A model generated the notes under the pieces. The model had not been told where the DNA came from. It ran no database searches and worked only from the letters and a program-made list of their open reading frames with translations. Both the position numbers and the translations under genes were made by a program. From contig JAHBWZ010000004.1 of assembly GCA_019636755.1 (NCBI GenBank), positions 62,001 to 126,000 of the forward strand: a stretch of DNA of 64,000 nt, read 5' to 3'. How positions within the stretch are numbered: position 1 is the first letter of the stretch; each line of letters begins with the position of its first letter. Shown in pieces: positions 41,388-51,112 of the stretch. This DNA comes from Phycisphaeraceae bacterium (GTDB lineage: Bacteria; Planctomycetota; Phycisphaerae; Phycisphaerales; SM1A02).

Positions 41388-42884
41388 ATGACAGAGGAAT
41401 CAACGGTTCGTATCAGCGTGGATGCCGACGGAAGCACCGCTCGGGTTCACATCCCGGCATCGTTCGATCCGGCTGCATTGACCGTTTCCCTGCTGGCCGC
41501 GTGCGCGGCGGGCGCAGGCGTTCGGATTTCCGCGCAGGTGCACGCGGGACTGGCGCAGGCAGCCGATCGGTTCCGCCGGGATCCATCCGATCTCAGTGCG
41601 GTGGTCGCGCGGGCGACGCCGCCGGTCCACGGCAACGATGGAGAACTTCTCTGGCAGCCCGGCTTCGATCCGACTCCGTCGAGCTCTGAGCCGGTGGCGG
41701 AGAACTCGGCCGTCGATCACTACGCGGGCCGGACCTACGTGCGGGTCGCACCCGGTGATCACGTGGCGACGCTGCGCCTCCCGACGCCGGGCGAGGACGG
41801 CTCGAACGTACTGGGCGAGGTGCTCAAGGCCAGGCCGGGGCGCCCCGGCACACTTCGACCGGAGGCCGGCTTCGAGATCGACGCGGAGAACCGGGTCATC
41901 GCCGTGTCCGACGGCGTTCTGGCGGTCAGCCGCGGTGCTCTCTCGATCACGAAGCTCCTCGAGGTCAAGGGATACGTCGACTTCGAGACCGGCAACATCG
42001 ACTTCGACGGTTCGGTGGACATCCGTGAAGGTGTCCGCGACCGGTTCGTCGTGAAGGCAACCGGCAACGTGACCATAGGAGGACTGATCGAATCGGCGAC
42101 GATCGAGTGCGGCGGAGACCTCTCCTGCGGTCGCGGCGCGGCCGCGCGCGATCGTGGCACCATCACCGTCGGCGGCAACGTCGACATCGGATTCCTGAAC
42201 AACACGCGCGGCATGATCGGCGGGACGCTGAGCGTCCGCCGGGAGATCATCAACTGCGACCTGGCGATCGACGGCACCCTGCTGGGCGAGTCGGCGGCGC
42301 TGATCGGCGGGCTCGTCGTGGCGGGCGCTGACGTCTCCATCGGAACGCTCGGATCCGATGGAGACCGCGCGACCGTTCTTCGGGTCGGTGCAATGCCGGT
42401 CCTTGCCGACCGCCTGCGCGAGTGTGAGCGCGCAGCTGACGGCCTCCGTGCGCGCATCGCTCGCCTGAACGAGAGTCTCATCCAGGCCGGTCGGCTCGGC
42501 AGGCAGGCGACCGCCTCGGATCGCGAGCGCATGACTGAACTCAGCTACGAGATCGATGATCTCACCCGCCTGCTCCACGCCGAAGAGGAGCAGTGCGCGG
42601 CGCTTCGGGCCATCCGTGCCGCACCGCGACGGTTGAACGTGCGCGTCGGAAAGTGCATCCATCCCGGCGTCCGCATCGAGTCGGACTCCGCCGAGATCGT
42701 GTTCGAGCAGATGGTCCGTGGACCAGTGCACCTGTCCTGCGACGGATCGGGCGAGGTCACGTTCCGGATCGGCGACGGGCCGCCGCGCCCGGTCACCGAG
42801 ATCGCCGTCGTGCGGCGGAAGAGGCCAGCAGCGACCGGGTCCGCCGGCGCCGAAGAGGCGCATCCGGTCCCGGCCGCTGCGTGA
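41388..42884 (+). CDS. FapA/DUF342 domain protein
   Basis: 498 aa. An N-terminal segment (1-80) is followed by the DUF342 core: YAGRTYVRVAPGDHVATLRL, GEDGSNVLGEVLKARPG, VKGYVDFETGNIDFDGSV then a parallel-beta-helix-like series (VTIGGLIESATIECGGDL, ITVGGNVDIGFLNNTRGM). A central coiled coil (about 345-410, LRECERAADGLRARIARL) and a C-terminal beta strand region complete it. Such proteins are called flagellar assembly protein A and occur with chemotaxis or flagellar genes; their biochemical role is unclear. It starts 40 bases after cheY. No flagellar structural genes are in this window. Confidence 0.82.
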   Translation: MTEESTVRISVDADGSTARVHIPASFDPAALTVSLLAACAAGAGVRISAQVHAGLAQAADRFRRDPSDLSAVVARATPPVHGNDGELLWQPGFDPTPSSSEPVAENSAVDHYAGRTYVRVAPGDHVATLRLPTPGEDGSNVLGEVLKARPGRPGTLRPEAGFEIDAENRVIAVSDGVLAVSRGALSITKLLEVKGYVDFETGNIDFDGSVDIREGVRDRFVVKATGNVTIGGLIESATIECGGDLSCGRGAAARDRGTITVGGNVDIGFLNNTRGMIGGTLSVRREIINCDLAIDGTLLGESAALIGGLVVAGADVSIGTLGSDGDRATVLRVGAMPVLADRLRECERAADGLRARIARLNESLIQAGRLGRQATASDRERMTELSYEIDDLTRLLHAEEEQCAALRAIRAAPRRLNVRVGKCIHPGVRIESDSAEIVFEQMVRGPVHLSCDGSGEVTFRIGDGPPRPVTEIAVVRRKRPAATGSAGAEEAHPVPAAA

Positions 42885-42939
42885 TCGCGAGGCATCCGCC
42901 GCGCGATGCGTGTCCCTGCACACGGGGAGGATCGGGCAT

Positions 42940-44853
42940 TCACGCCGGTTCCGGCCGATTGAGTCCGATGACGTGCGAGACGCGGCCGGCGTCGTCGTGG
43001 ACGGCGATGCCCTGACCCCTCAGCGTCCGCACGCTTCCATCCGGCAGCCGGACACGACCGCGTGCCTCGAAGCGCTCGCCGGTCTCGATCGACCGCTCCA
43101 GCGCCGCGCACAGCGCCGCGCGATCCTCCGGGAGGACGACCTTGTTGATGATGACGTCCACGCTGGCCGGAAAAGTCTCCCGCGGAACGCCGAGCAGCCG
43201 GCAGAGTCCTTCCGAGGCGTGAAGGGTCCGGTCGGGGACATCGACCTGCCAGGTTCCGATCTCAGCGATGAGTTCGGCATACGCGAGCATGAGCTGCTTG
43301 CGACGGAGCTCCATTCCATGATGCTTCTGACTCGTGATGTCCTCCACCGTCCCGAGGCCGCTGACCGCGGTTCCGTCCGGGCCGAACGTGACCTCGGCGC
43401 GTTCCCGCACCCACCGGACCTCGCCATCGGCCAGGATGCGATGGACAAGGTCGTACGGATGACCTCGAAGGGCGGCGGTCCAGGCTGCCATGACGGCGTC
43501 CCGATCATCGGGGTGGACCCGCGCCAGGAAGAGATCCAGGGTCACCGGCGTGCCGTGATCCATGCCGAAGATCCGGTAGGTCTCCTCGGACCAGGTCAGT
43601 GCGCCGCTCGCGATGTCGATCATCCAGCTGCCGACCTTCGCGACCGCCTGCGCCCGCCGGAGTTCCCTTTCGCGCCGCCGCAGGTCTTCCTCGGCCATCT
43701 TGCGATCGTGAACATCGCGCGAACTGCTGATGATCCAGTCGACCTCGCCCGTCACCTCGTCGTGGTGGGCATACACGTTCGACTGAAACCATCGGTAGCT
43801 TCCGTCGAAGCGGAGACGACGCAGATCGACCGAGGCCCGGTCGCACCCGTGCATGAGCGATAGGCAGGTCTTTGAAATGACCGGCCCGTCATCGGGATGA
43901 AAGAAGTCGAAGACGGACCGCCCCAGCATCTCCTGCGGGCGGAATCCCAGGAGCGCCCGACACGAGGGGGAGACATAGATGTACTTCAGTTCCGGACTGA
44001 TCAGGGACACGATGTCGCTCGTGTTCTCGGCGAGCAGGCGGTACCGTGCCTCGCTCGCCCGGAGTTCCTCCTCGCGGCGCAGCCGCTCCAGCTCGGCCGC
44101 GGCACGGGCGCCGAAGATCCGCAGAATGAGTTCCGGGCAGCGCGACTCATCCGGCGGATCCCCGCCATGCAGCACCGCGAGCGTACCGATCCGGCCTCCG
44201 CTTGAATCGCAGAGCGGTGTGATCATGAGTCCCTCGGCACCCAGGTCCCTGTACGCGACGATCGACGGGAACAGCGCCTGGAGCGACGATGGAATTCTCC
44301 TGATGGTCGCCCGTTCCATGAACTCGCACGGTGAACCGGCGAAGGCATAGGAAAGGTCCCGAGGCCATCCCTCCGGTGCCCAGCCGGCGATCACGCGCAG
44401 AACGCCGTCGGCGTCCAGTCGCGCCACATAGGCGCCGACAGCGTCGAAGGCGCGGCCGACATGCTCGACCAGCGCCTGCAGGAAGGCCTCGCCGGTCACG
44501 GCCGCGGTCGCCGCATCGATTCTCCGCAACACCTGCTCACCCGACACGTCGACCGCGCTGATCGCCCGCCGCAGTACCTCACCTTCCACCATCTGCCCGC
44601 CCGGTCCCGCCCGATCGACGCCGGCCAGGCCCGCCTCGACGGCCATGAGCGCGAGCTCCACGCGATTCCTGGCGCCGAGCCTCTTGCCGAGCACCATCCG
44701 GTGCGACTCGACCGTCTTCGCTGTCCGATGGAGCCGCTCGGCGATCTCCGCGGTCGTCAGGCCGGCACCGATCATCGAGAGGATCTCGCGTTGTCGCTCC
44801 GTCAGTCCCGCGATGCGCTCCGCCAGCGGGACCGGCATGACCCGATCATCCAT
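42940..44853 (-). CDS. Sensor-regulator with N-terminal LuxR HTH, GAF and three PAS domains
   Basis: 637 aa. Residues 12-72 are a LuxR/GerE helix-turn-helix (LTERQREILSMIGAGLTTAE, RTAKTVESHRMVLGKRLG). A GAF-like domain follows (about 110-265, GRAFDAVGAYVARLDADGVL), then three PAS/PAC units (about 275-390, 395-510, 515-635; each ending in a motif such as DWIISSSRDVHDRK or GLGTVEDITSQK). There is no kinase, cyclase or receiver. In most LuxR-type proteins the HTH is C-terminal; here it is first, with sensors behind it. It could be a one-component regulator that binds a small molecule or cofactor. ATG 44853 has no strong ribosome site. Confidence 0.8.
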   Translation of the reverse strand: MDDRVMPVPLAERIAGLTERQREILSMIGAGLTTAEIAERLHRTAKTVESHRMVLGKRLGARNRVELALMAVEAGLAGVDRAGPGGQMVEGEVLRRAISAVDVSGEQVLRRIDAATAAVTGEAFLQALVEHVGRAFDAVGAYVARLDADGVLRVIAGWAPEGWPRDLSYAFAGSPCEFMERATIRRIPSSLQALFPSIVAYRDLGAEGLMITPLCDSSGGRIGTLAVLHGGDPPDESRCPELILRIFGARAAAELERLRREEELRASEARYRLLAENTSDIVSLISPELKYIYVSPSCRALLGFRPQEMLGRSVFDFFHPDDGPVISKTCLSLMHGCDRASVDLRRLRFDGSYRWFQSNVYAHHDEVTGEVDWIISSSRDVHDRKMAEEDLRRRERELRRAQAVAKVGSWMIDIASGALTWSEETYRIFGMDHGTPVTLDLFLARVHPDDRDAVMAAWTAALRGHPYDLVHRILADGEVRWVRERAEVTFGPDGTAVSGLGTVEDITSQKHHGMELRRKQLMLAYAELIAEIGTWQVDVPDRTLHASEGLCRLLGVPRETFPASVDVIINKVVLPEDRAALCAALERSIETGERFEARGRVRLPDGSVRTLRGQGIAVHDDAGRVSHVIGLNRPEPA

Positions 44854-45373
44854 CCATTGGCTCCGACGCCCGGTCCATGAAAGTCAGTACGCTCAGATGT
44901 CCCGGTTCCCGGCGTCGTCCGATCACAGGCTTCAACGACCTCCCCTGCCGCACTCGCAGCTGGGACCGGTCGGGTGACGCGGGGACCAGGTTCACGCGGC
45001 ATCGGGCACGCGGGACCAGGGCACGAATCCACCGGACACAGGAGCAGTCGCGCCGCGATGGCTGCCGGCGCACGACCGCCACTGCCCTCCGCCGCGCCGA
45101 CGGCAGGTCATTCCACCCGCGATGTCCGCAAGGCCATCCAGTCCACTCCGCCACGCGGTGCCTTGTACCCGCCACTGCTGGTGCAAGTCAATCATGCCGA
45201 TCGGTGGACGTACCGCGCTCGACGCCTGGACGCGATGCGACAACATGCCGCCTCGGTGTTTCTCCCGGCGCCGCCCGGTGCCTGTCGGGGTTTCTCCTGA
45301 GTCGCAGCAGGATCCACGATCGCCACGTCGAGCCGCCGGCACCGGCGGCTTTGACTGACCACCGGCCGCGGCT
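44854..45373. other. Divergent region between the HTH-PAS and GGDEF-EAL genes
   Basis: 520 bases without a supported gene; short open frames on both strands lack protein-like composition. The one clear structure is an 8-bp perfect hairpin at 45331-45350, just before the GGDEF-EAL start. Regulatory sites for both genes must lie here, but I could not pick a promoter. Confidence 0.35.
45331..45350 (+). promoter_or_regulatory. Hairpin in the leader of the GGDEF-EAL gene
   Basis: Arms 45331-45338 and 45343-45350 pair over 8 GC-rich bp with loop GCAC, followed by TTGAC. It lies about 30 bases before the start codon, close enough to influence translation initiation. It does not resemble a c-di-GMP riboswitch core that I recognise. 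Confidence 0.3.
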
Positions 45374-45379
45374 TTGCCG

Positions 45380-48007
45380 ATGCACGCGGACATGACCAGT
45401 GACCGCCTCCTCGCTCAGGCAGACGATCGCGCCGCCCCCCGCCGCGCCGTACGCGCCGAAGCGCCGCCGCCATCCGCACCGGCTGCGGTCAGCGCCTCTC
45501 CTTCCGATCCGGCGGAGCTGGAGGCGTCCGTCGCCGGGATCACCGATCTGCTCGCGATGCTCGATGCCTGCGCGATCGTCGGCGTGACCGACCGGCGCGG
45601 GCGGATCATTCATGTCAACGAGCAGTTCGAGCGGATTTCAGGCTACTCGCGATCGGAACTGATCGGACAGGACCATCGGGTCGTCAACTCCGGCTATCAC
45701 CCGAAGTCGTTCTGGACCGATCTGTACCGGACCGTCTACTCCGGCCGAGTCTGGCGCGGCGAGATCCGGAATCGCGCGAAGGACGGGCGCATCTACTGGG
45801 TGGACGCCACGGTCAAGCCGGTCCTCGACTCCCATGGCAGGGTCGACCGGATCGTCGCCGTACGTTTCGACATCACGCAGCGCAAACTCGCCGAGGAGGC
45901 AAGGCAGGCCGAGGAGGAGCGGTTCCGAAGCATCATCGAGGGACTTCGCGATGTCTGCTTCGTGTACTCGTGCGACGTGCGAGGAATCGTCACGTACGTC
46001 AGTCCCTCGGTGCAGACGCTCCTGGGACATTCGCCCGCGGAGTTCTCGCGACACTGCACCGCATTCCGCACGGATCATCCGCTCAACCAGAAGGCGAATG
46101 AACACACCGACGGAAGCCTCCGCGGGGAGCAGCAGCCGCCATACCAGGTCGAACTGCGACATCGCACCGGAACATCGCGCATCTTCGAGATCGTCGAGTT
46201 TCCGTCGCTCGATGAGCAGGGCGGCGTGACCGCGATTCACGGAATCGCCCGCGACATCACCGAGGCACGGCAGGCGGCGGCCCGGATCCGTCAGCTCTCG
46301 AGCGCCATCGAGCAGAGCCCGTCCTCAGTGATCATCACGGACGTCGCCGGGAACATCGAATACGTCAATCCCGCATTCACGCAGGTGACCGGCTATCGGC
46401 CGGAGGACGCGATCGGGCGCAACCCGCGGCTCCTCAAGTCCGGACATCAGACCGCGGATCACTACGCGCACATGTGGGACACGCTGCTCGCCGGACGTAC
46501 ATGGCGAGGCGAACTCCTGAACCGTCGCAGCAATGGCGAACTCTTCTGGGAACTCGCCGTGATCTCGCCGCTCCTCGACAACCTGCGCGAGGTCACTCAC
46601 TACGTCGCCGTCAAGGAGGACATCACTGCCCGCAAGCGGATGGAGGAGGAACTCCTGGTCGCCGCCAGAACGGACAGACTGACGGGGCTTCCGAATCGCT
46701 CCCTCTTCCTGGACCGGCTCCAGCACTCGATCGGCGAGTCCCGCCGGCATCCAGGGTCGCAGTTCGCTCTTCTGTTCCTCGACTTCGACCGCTTCAAGGT
46801 CATCAACGACAGTCTCGGGCACGAGATGGGCGACCTTCTGCTCCGGCAGATCGCAGCGCGTCTGAGGGAGGTCATCGAGACGCCTGACTCGCTGGCGACC
46901 GGGATCGATGGGAACACTGTCGCTCGTCTCGGCGGCGACGAGTTCGTGATCATTCTCAGCACCGCGGCACAGCAGGATGGCGCGGAGGCCGTTGCTGAGA
47001 AGCTCCTCCGCGCCCTCGACGCACCGTATCGGCTCGGCTCCCATGTCGTGCACTCGACCGCGAGCATCGGCATCGTGTGCAGCAATCCGGACTGCGGGAC
47101 CGCTCATGACATGCTTCGCGACGCGGACATCGCGATGTACGAGGCCAAGGCCCGGGGACGCGGCTGCTTCGCGCTGTACGACGCGCAGATGCGGACGATG
47201 GTCAGGAACCGCCATCAGATCGAGAGCGATCTGCGCTCCGCACTCGCCGGTGATGAGTTCCATCTCGTCTATCAGCCGATCGTCTCCCTTCAGGACGGAT
47301 CGCTCCAGGGCGCCGAGGCGCTCGTCCGATGGTCACATCCGCAGCGCGGACTCATCGCTCCATCCGAGTTCATCCCGGTCGCAGAAGAGACGCACGCGAT
47401 CCTTCCCCTCGGCGCGTGGATACTCGGCGAGGCATGCTCCAGGTTCATGTCGTGGAGTGCACGGATGGGGTCGGACGCGCCCGGATACGTCAGCGTGAAT
47501 CTCTCGCGCGTCCAACTCGTGCAGCCGGCACTCGTCCATGACGTGATGCAGATTCTGCGTACCGCCGGGATGCAGCCCGACCGACTCCAGCTCGAAGTGA
47601 CGGAGTCCGAGATCATGCGCGACCCCGACGTCGCCAGGGCGCAGCTCGCCGCTCTGAAGGCCGTCGGTATCCGGATCGCCATGGATGACTTCGGCACGGG
47701 ACACTCCTCGCTCTCCTGCCTTCACGAGTTCTCATTCGACGTGCTCAAGATCGACCGCGCGTTCATCGCCAACCTCTCGAGCGGCCGGGAGTTCGTCGCC
47801 CTCGCGAACGCCGTCATCACGCTCGCCGAGCATCTGGGCATGACCTGCGTCGCTGAAGGCGTCGAGGAAGCCGAGCAGGTCGCGGTGCTGCAGTCCATGG
47901 GCTGCATCTACGGACAGGGCTACCTGTTCGGCAGGCCGATGCCGTCCGCGGAACTCAGCGGGGGTCGATGGCGCGGAGCGGGCGCGCATTCCCGTGCGGT
48001 CGCATGA
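45380..48007 (+). CDS. PAS-PAS-PAS-GGDEF-EAL cyclic-di-GMP protein
   Basis: About 875 aa. Three PAS/PAC units (about 48-175, 180-300, 305-430; first with HVNEQFERISGYSRSELIGQ) feed a GGDEF domain (about 440-605, RTDRLTGLPNRSLFLDRL and RLGGDEFVI) and an EAL domain (about 612-865, GAEALVRWSHP, LEVTESEIM, AMDDFGTGHSSLS, VAEGVEEAEQ). Both catalytic signatures are intact, so it could make or degrade c-di-GMP. The product-inhibition site RxxD that normally stands five residues before GGDEF is missing: the position reads DGNT. No membrane segment, so cytoplasmic. Starts at ATG 45380 or 45392 are equally possible. It lies immediately next to the chemotaxis region, consistent with motility or biofilm control. 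Confidence 0.9.
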   Translation: MHADMTSDRLLAQADDRAAPRRAVRAEAPPPSAPAAVSASPSDPAELEASVAGITDLLAMLDACAIVGVTDRRGRIIHVNEQFERISGYSRSELIGQDHRVVNSGYHPKSFWTDLYRTVYSGRVWRGEIRNRAKDGRIYWVDATVKPVLDSHGRVDRIVAVRFDITQRKLAEEARQAEEERFRSIIEGLRDVCFVYSCDVRGIVTYVSPSVQTLLGHSPAEFSRHCTAFRTDHPLNQKANEHTDGSLRGEQQPPYQVELRHRTGTSRIFEIVEFPSLDEQGGVTAIHGIARDITEARQAAARIRQLSSAIEQSPSSVIITDVAGNIEYVNPAFTQVTGYRPEDAIGRNPRLLKSGHQTADHYAHMWDTLLAGRTWRGELLNRRSNGELFWELAVISPLLDNLREVTHYVAVKEDITARKRMEEELLVAARTDRLTGLPNRSLFLDRLQHSIGESRRHPGSQFALLFLDFDRFKVINDSLGHEMGDLLLRQIAARLREVIETPDSLATGIDGNTVARLGGDEFVIILSTAAQQDGAEAVAEKLLRALDAPYRLGSHVVHSTASIGIVCSNPDCGTAHDMLRDADIAMYEAKARGRGCFALYDAQMRTMVRNRHQIESDLRSALAGDEFHLVYQPIVSLQDGSLQGAEALVRWSHPQRGLIAPSEFIPVAEETHAILPLGAWILGEACSRFMSWSARMGSDAPGYVSVNLSRVQLVQPALVHDVMQILRTAGMQPDRLQLEVTESEIMRDPDVARAQLAALKAVGIRIAMDDFGTGHSSLSCLHEFSFDVLKIDRAFIANLSSGREFVALANAVITLAEHLGMTCVAEGVEEAEQVAVLQSMGCIYGQGYLFGRPMPSAELSGGRWRGAGAHSRAVA

Positions 48008-48084
48008 CGACCGTGGGGTCGGTTGCATTCATCACGGGGCCGGACCTCTCCGCGGCAGCTCACCCGCGCGGGGTGTGCATGCGA

Positions 48085-49644
48085 TCACCAGCGAGAGGCA
48101 CGTCCCGAGCCGGACCGGGACGGGCGCCCGGCCCCGCGTGATCCCCCACCACCGCCGGTGCGCACGCGCGTCGCCGTCAGCCGGTTCGCGGAGACGGGAC
48201 GCGGCGCGGATCGCTCCGGCGCGCTGACGGTGTCCCGCGGTCCGTCGGTCCGGCGCGCCGGCGCCTTTCCGGCGCGCCCGCGAGACGCATTCGGCGCGGG
48301 TGTGCGGCCCTTGCCGTTCGATGCACCGCGATGACCACCTTCGCGTGCGGATCGCCCGCCCCGGGCGGGGCGGTCCGATCGCCGTTCCGGACGCTCACCC
48401 GGATCGTCCGACCCCACCGGCGCATCGGGCAGTTCCGGAAGGTCCTGCTGCACGTCGATCCGCCGATCGATCAGTCGTTCGATCTGGCGGAGGTAGGACC
48501 GTTCGTCGTGGTCGCAGAACGAGATCGCGATGCCTGAGGCCCCCGCCCGCGCTGTCCGTCCGATCCGGTGGACGTAGGTCTCCGGCTCGTTCGGAATGTC
48601 GAAGTTGACGACGTGCGAGACATCGTCCACGTCGATGCCGCGCGACGCGATGTCGGTGGCGACAAGAACCGGCGGCTTCCGGGATCGGAACGCGTCGAGC
48701 GCCCGGACCCGTGCGTTCTGACTCTTGTTGCCGTGGATCGCCTCCGCCCGGAGCCCCACCCTCGTGAGGTGCCTGACCACGCGGTCGGCGCCGTGCTTCG
48801 TCCGCGTGAAGACGATCGTGCGCCCCATCTCCCCCGTCCGGAGCATGTGCTCCAGGAGCATGGGCTTGGACTTCTTCGTGACGAAGCAGACGCTCTGCGT
48901 CACGTCACGGGCCGGCGTTCCGGCGCGGTCGCCCTCCGCGGAAAGCGGATCGCGCAGCAGCGTATCCGCGAGTTCCCGGATGGGCCCGGGCATCGTCGCG
49001 GAGAACATGAGCGTCTGTCGCGTTGCCGGCACGTGCTTCACGATGCGCCGGATGTCGGCGATGAAGCCCATGTCCAGCATGCGATCGGCCTCGTCGAGCA
49101 CCAGGATCTCGATGCCACCCAGGTCCAGCAGCCGCTGGTTGAGCAGGTCCTGCAGCCGTCCCGGTGTCGCGATGAGGATGTCGACGCCGCGACGGAGCGC
49201 ATCGACCTGGCGCTGCTGACCCACGCCGCCGAAGATCGCCGTCGTGGCAAGCCGGAGATGGCGGCCGTAGACGGTGAAGCTCTCGGCGATCTGCGCCGCC
49301 AGTTCACGGGTGGGGCAGAGAATCAGGGCGCGCGGTGCCCGCCGCGGACGACCCGCGCTGGAACCGGTCCCGGCATCACGGCTCGAGCCTGCCGCGCGCC
49401 TCGGCTGGCCTCGATGGCCCTGCACGGCGGCCGGGGCGGACTCGGCGGAGGCGCTCAGTCGCTGGAGGATCGGGATGGCGAACGCGGCGGTCTTGCCGGT
49501 CCCGGTTCGCGCACTGCCGAGCACGTCACCACCGGTGAGCGCGTGCGGAATGGCCTTGGATTGGATGGGGGTGGGCGCGGTGTAGCCTTCGGCAACGATC
49601 GCGCGTCGGATGGGCTCGATGAGCCCGAGAGTTTCGAATGTCAT
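48085..49644 (-). CDS. DEAD-box ATP-dependent RNA helicase
   Basis: 519 aa. Q motif [17 protein letters not shown], motif I ARTGTGKT, Ia [29 protein letters not shown] to VI with [20 protein letters not shown] and [10 protein letters not shown]. This is the RhlE-like group involved in ribosome assembly and RNA turnover in the cold. Odd: about 45 residues of Ala/Gly/Ser/Arg-rich sequence ([16 protein letters not shown] onward) are inserted between motifs I and Ia. A basic Gly/Arg-rich tail (about 425-519) resembles RNA-binding tails. ATG 49644 fits the family start. A sigma-70-like promoter lies about 200 bases upstream, giving a long leader. Confidence 0.93.
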   Translation of the reverse strand: MTFETLGLIEPIRRAIVAEGYTAPTPIQSKAIPHALTGGDVLGSARTGTGKTAAFAIPILQRLSASAESAPAAVQGHRGQPRRAAGSSRDAGTGSSAGRPRRAPRALILCPTRELAAQIAESFTVYGRHLRLATTAIFGGVGQQRQVDALRRGVDILIATPGRLQDLLNQRLLDLGGIEILVLDEADRMLDMGFIADIRRIVKHVPATRQTLMFSATMPGPIRELADTLLRDPLSAEGDRAGTPARDVTQSVCFVTKKSKPMLLEHMLRTGEMGRTIVFTRTKHGADRVVRHLTRVGLRAEAIHGNKSQNARVRALDAFRSRKPPVLVATDIASRGIDVDDVSHVVNFDIPNEPETYVHRIGRTARAGASGIAISFCDHDERSYLRQIERLIDRRIDVQQDLPELPDAPVGSDDPGERPERRSDRPARGGRSAREGGHRGASNGKGRTPAPNASRGRAGKAPARRTDGPRDTVSAPERSAPRPVSANRLTATRVRTGGGGGSRGAGRPSRSGSGRASRW

Positions 49645-50094
49645 GTGCGAAGTACGAGAAGTGCTCCCGGCAGGTCGGCCGGAGTTTTCGGGCGTCCGGA
49701 GGCCCACCCTGAAGTACCCCGGAAACAGCCTCGGCAGCAGCCTGGACGCGGTCCTGCGTCCTTGAGAAAGGGCCATCATCGGCGAGGCGTCATCCCCCGA
49801 AGGATCATCGGATCGATGACCTGCGGGATGAACAGGAAGCGAAGAGAATAGCGACCGCGGCGCGTTCTGTCCATCCGTGCCTTCGCACGCCCGGGATTCC
49901 GACCGGGGTGCCGCCGCCGCGACTCACGGTGGGATCGACGTGGAACGCTCACCCCCGTTCACAGTGGACCTGCCACGATGGAACTGCCGGGCAGCGACCT
50001 CCGAACCGGGTGGCGAGACGCTGGGCAACGCGACGACTCTGGCCGATACTTTCCGCACCGCCGGCGATTGGAGGCGGGAGTTCCTTCCATCACG
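49645..50094. other. Divergent region upstream of the DEAD-box helicase
   Basis: 450 bases without a supported gene. The left half would be the 5' leader of the helicase if the promoter at 49845-49873 is used. The right half belongs to the membrane-protein gene at 50095. An in-frame upstream extension of that membrane protein from 49978 is not membrane-like. Confidence 0.4.
49845..49873 (-). promoter_or_regulatory. Sigma-70-like promoter of the DEAD-box helicase
   Basis: On the minus strand TGGACA (5/6 match to the -35 box) at 49868-49873 and TATTCT (4/6 match to the -10 box) at 49845-49850 are separated by exactly 17 bases. Transcription would start near 49838, giving a leader of about 195 bases. 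Long structured leaders are known for cold-induced helicase and cold-shock genes; the regulation here is inferred. Confidence 0.5.
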
Positions 50095-51066
50095 ATGGGC
50101 GCGATCACCCGTTCACCCTCGATCCCTCCCCACAGTGGCGGTGCCGCCGGCTCGCGCCTGGTGATCGTCCGGCCCGGCGCGCGATCCGTCCGTCCACAGG
50201 ATCTCGCCGCCCCCCGCGCGCCGCGGCTCCATCTCGTGGCACTCATCACGCTCGCCTCGACGGCCGGCGCCTGGCTGGCCGGACTGCTCGGGTACCGGCT
50301 GGGGTTCGCGTCGGCCATGCGCGTGCCCGATCTCTCGGTCGATGCACTCGGCGGCGCGAGCCACGGCGCCATGATGCTCGTCGCGGTGCCGTCCTGCGTC
50401 CTGACGGCCGGACTGGAGTCCCCGTGGCTCCTGATGGCGCTCTTCGCGGCGGTCGCGATGCCCGCGGGAGCGCTCGTCCTGGCCCGCCCGCGTACGCCCG
50501 GCGGCCCGCGCCCGCGCCCCCTCGCCTCCGGCTTCGCCGCAACCGGGGCCATCCTGGCGATGGTGTCCGGAGTGCTCGCCATCGCGTGGATCGGTTCGCC
50601 CGCCCGGCTGGAACTGCTTGCGCCGCTTCCGTTCAGCGCGGCCGCCGTGGCGGCGTGGGCGCGCTCGATCGCCAGCGCCGCCGGCCTGGACGTGCTGGTC
50701 GTCGCGGCGCTCGTCCTGTGGACGATCCTGGTCGCCCGCCTCCCCATACCGATCTGGCTCCGCGCCCTCAGCGGGGCCGCGGTCGGCTTTGCGCTGCTGG
50801 TCTGCGCCGTCTCCCTGGCGGCCAGCCTGGGAACGTCGGCACACCTCAACGCCGCGCGTCCGCTGGTGCAGAGCGAGACCTCGCGAGTCGGCCTGCTCCT
50901 CGGTTCGACGGCCCATCACATCGTGGTCCTGGAGCCGGACGATGATGGCGACCGCATCGTGACCCGGCTGCTCGGCGCAGGGTCGCCCGAAGCGCAGACG
51001 CTCTGGATCGGGGCGCGCGACACGGTGCCGGGCTTCTTCCGCCGATTGCGCGCCGGCACCCGGTAG
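50095..51066 (+). CDS. Multi-pass membrane protein, unrecognised
   Basis: 323 aa from ATG 50095. After a 40-residue hydrophilic N-terminus come about six hydrophobic segments: LHLVALITLASTAGAWLAGL, the MMLVAVPSCVLTAG and LMALFAAVAMPAGALVL pair, FAATGAILAMVSGVLAIAWI, LDVLVVAALVLWTILVARL and GAAVGFALLVCAVSLAASLG. The C-terminal ~90 residues are soluble (LLLGSTAHHIVVLEPDDDGD). The composition is Ala/Leu/Val-rich and no domain is recognised. It converges with the PH-domain gene, 46 bases between the stops. Function unknown. Confidence 0.65.
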   Translation: MGAITRSPSIPPHSGGAAGSRLVIVRPGARSVRPQDLAAPRAPRLHLVALITLASTAGAWLAGLLGYRLGFASAMRVPDLSVDALGGASHGAMMLVAVPSCVLTAGLESPWLLMALFAAVAMPAGALVLARPRTPGGPRPRPLASGFAATGAILAMVSGVLAIAWIGSPARLELLAPLPFSAAAVAAWARSIASAAGLDVLVVAALVLWTILVARLPIPIWLRALSGAAVGFALLVCAVSLAASLGTSAHLNAARPLVQSETSRVGLLLGSTAHHIVVLEPDDDGDRIVTRLLGAGSPEAQTLWIGARDTVPGFFRRLRAGTR

Positions 51067-51112
51067 CGTCCTCTCGACCACACACGGGGGTGAACAGGGC
51101 CGCGCGCCGCCC

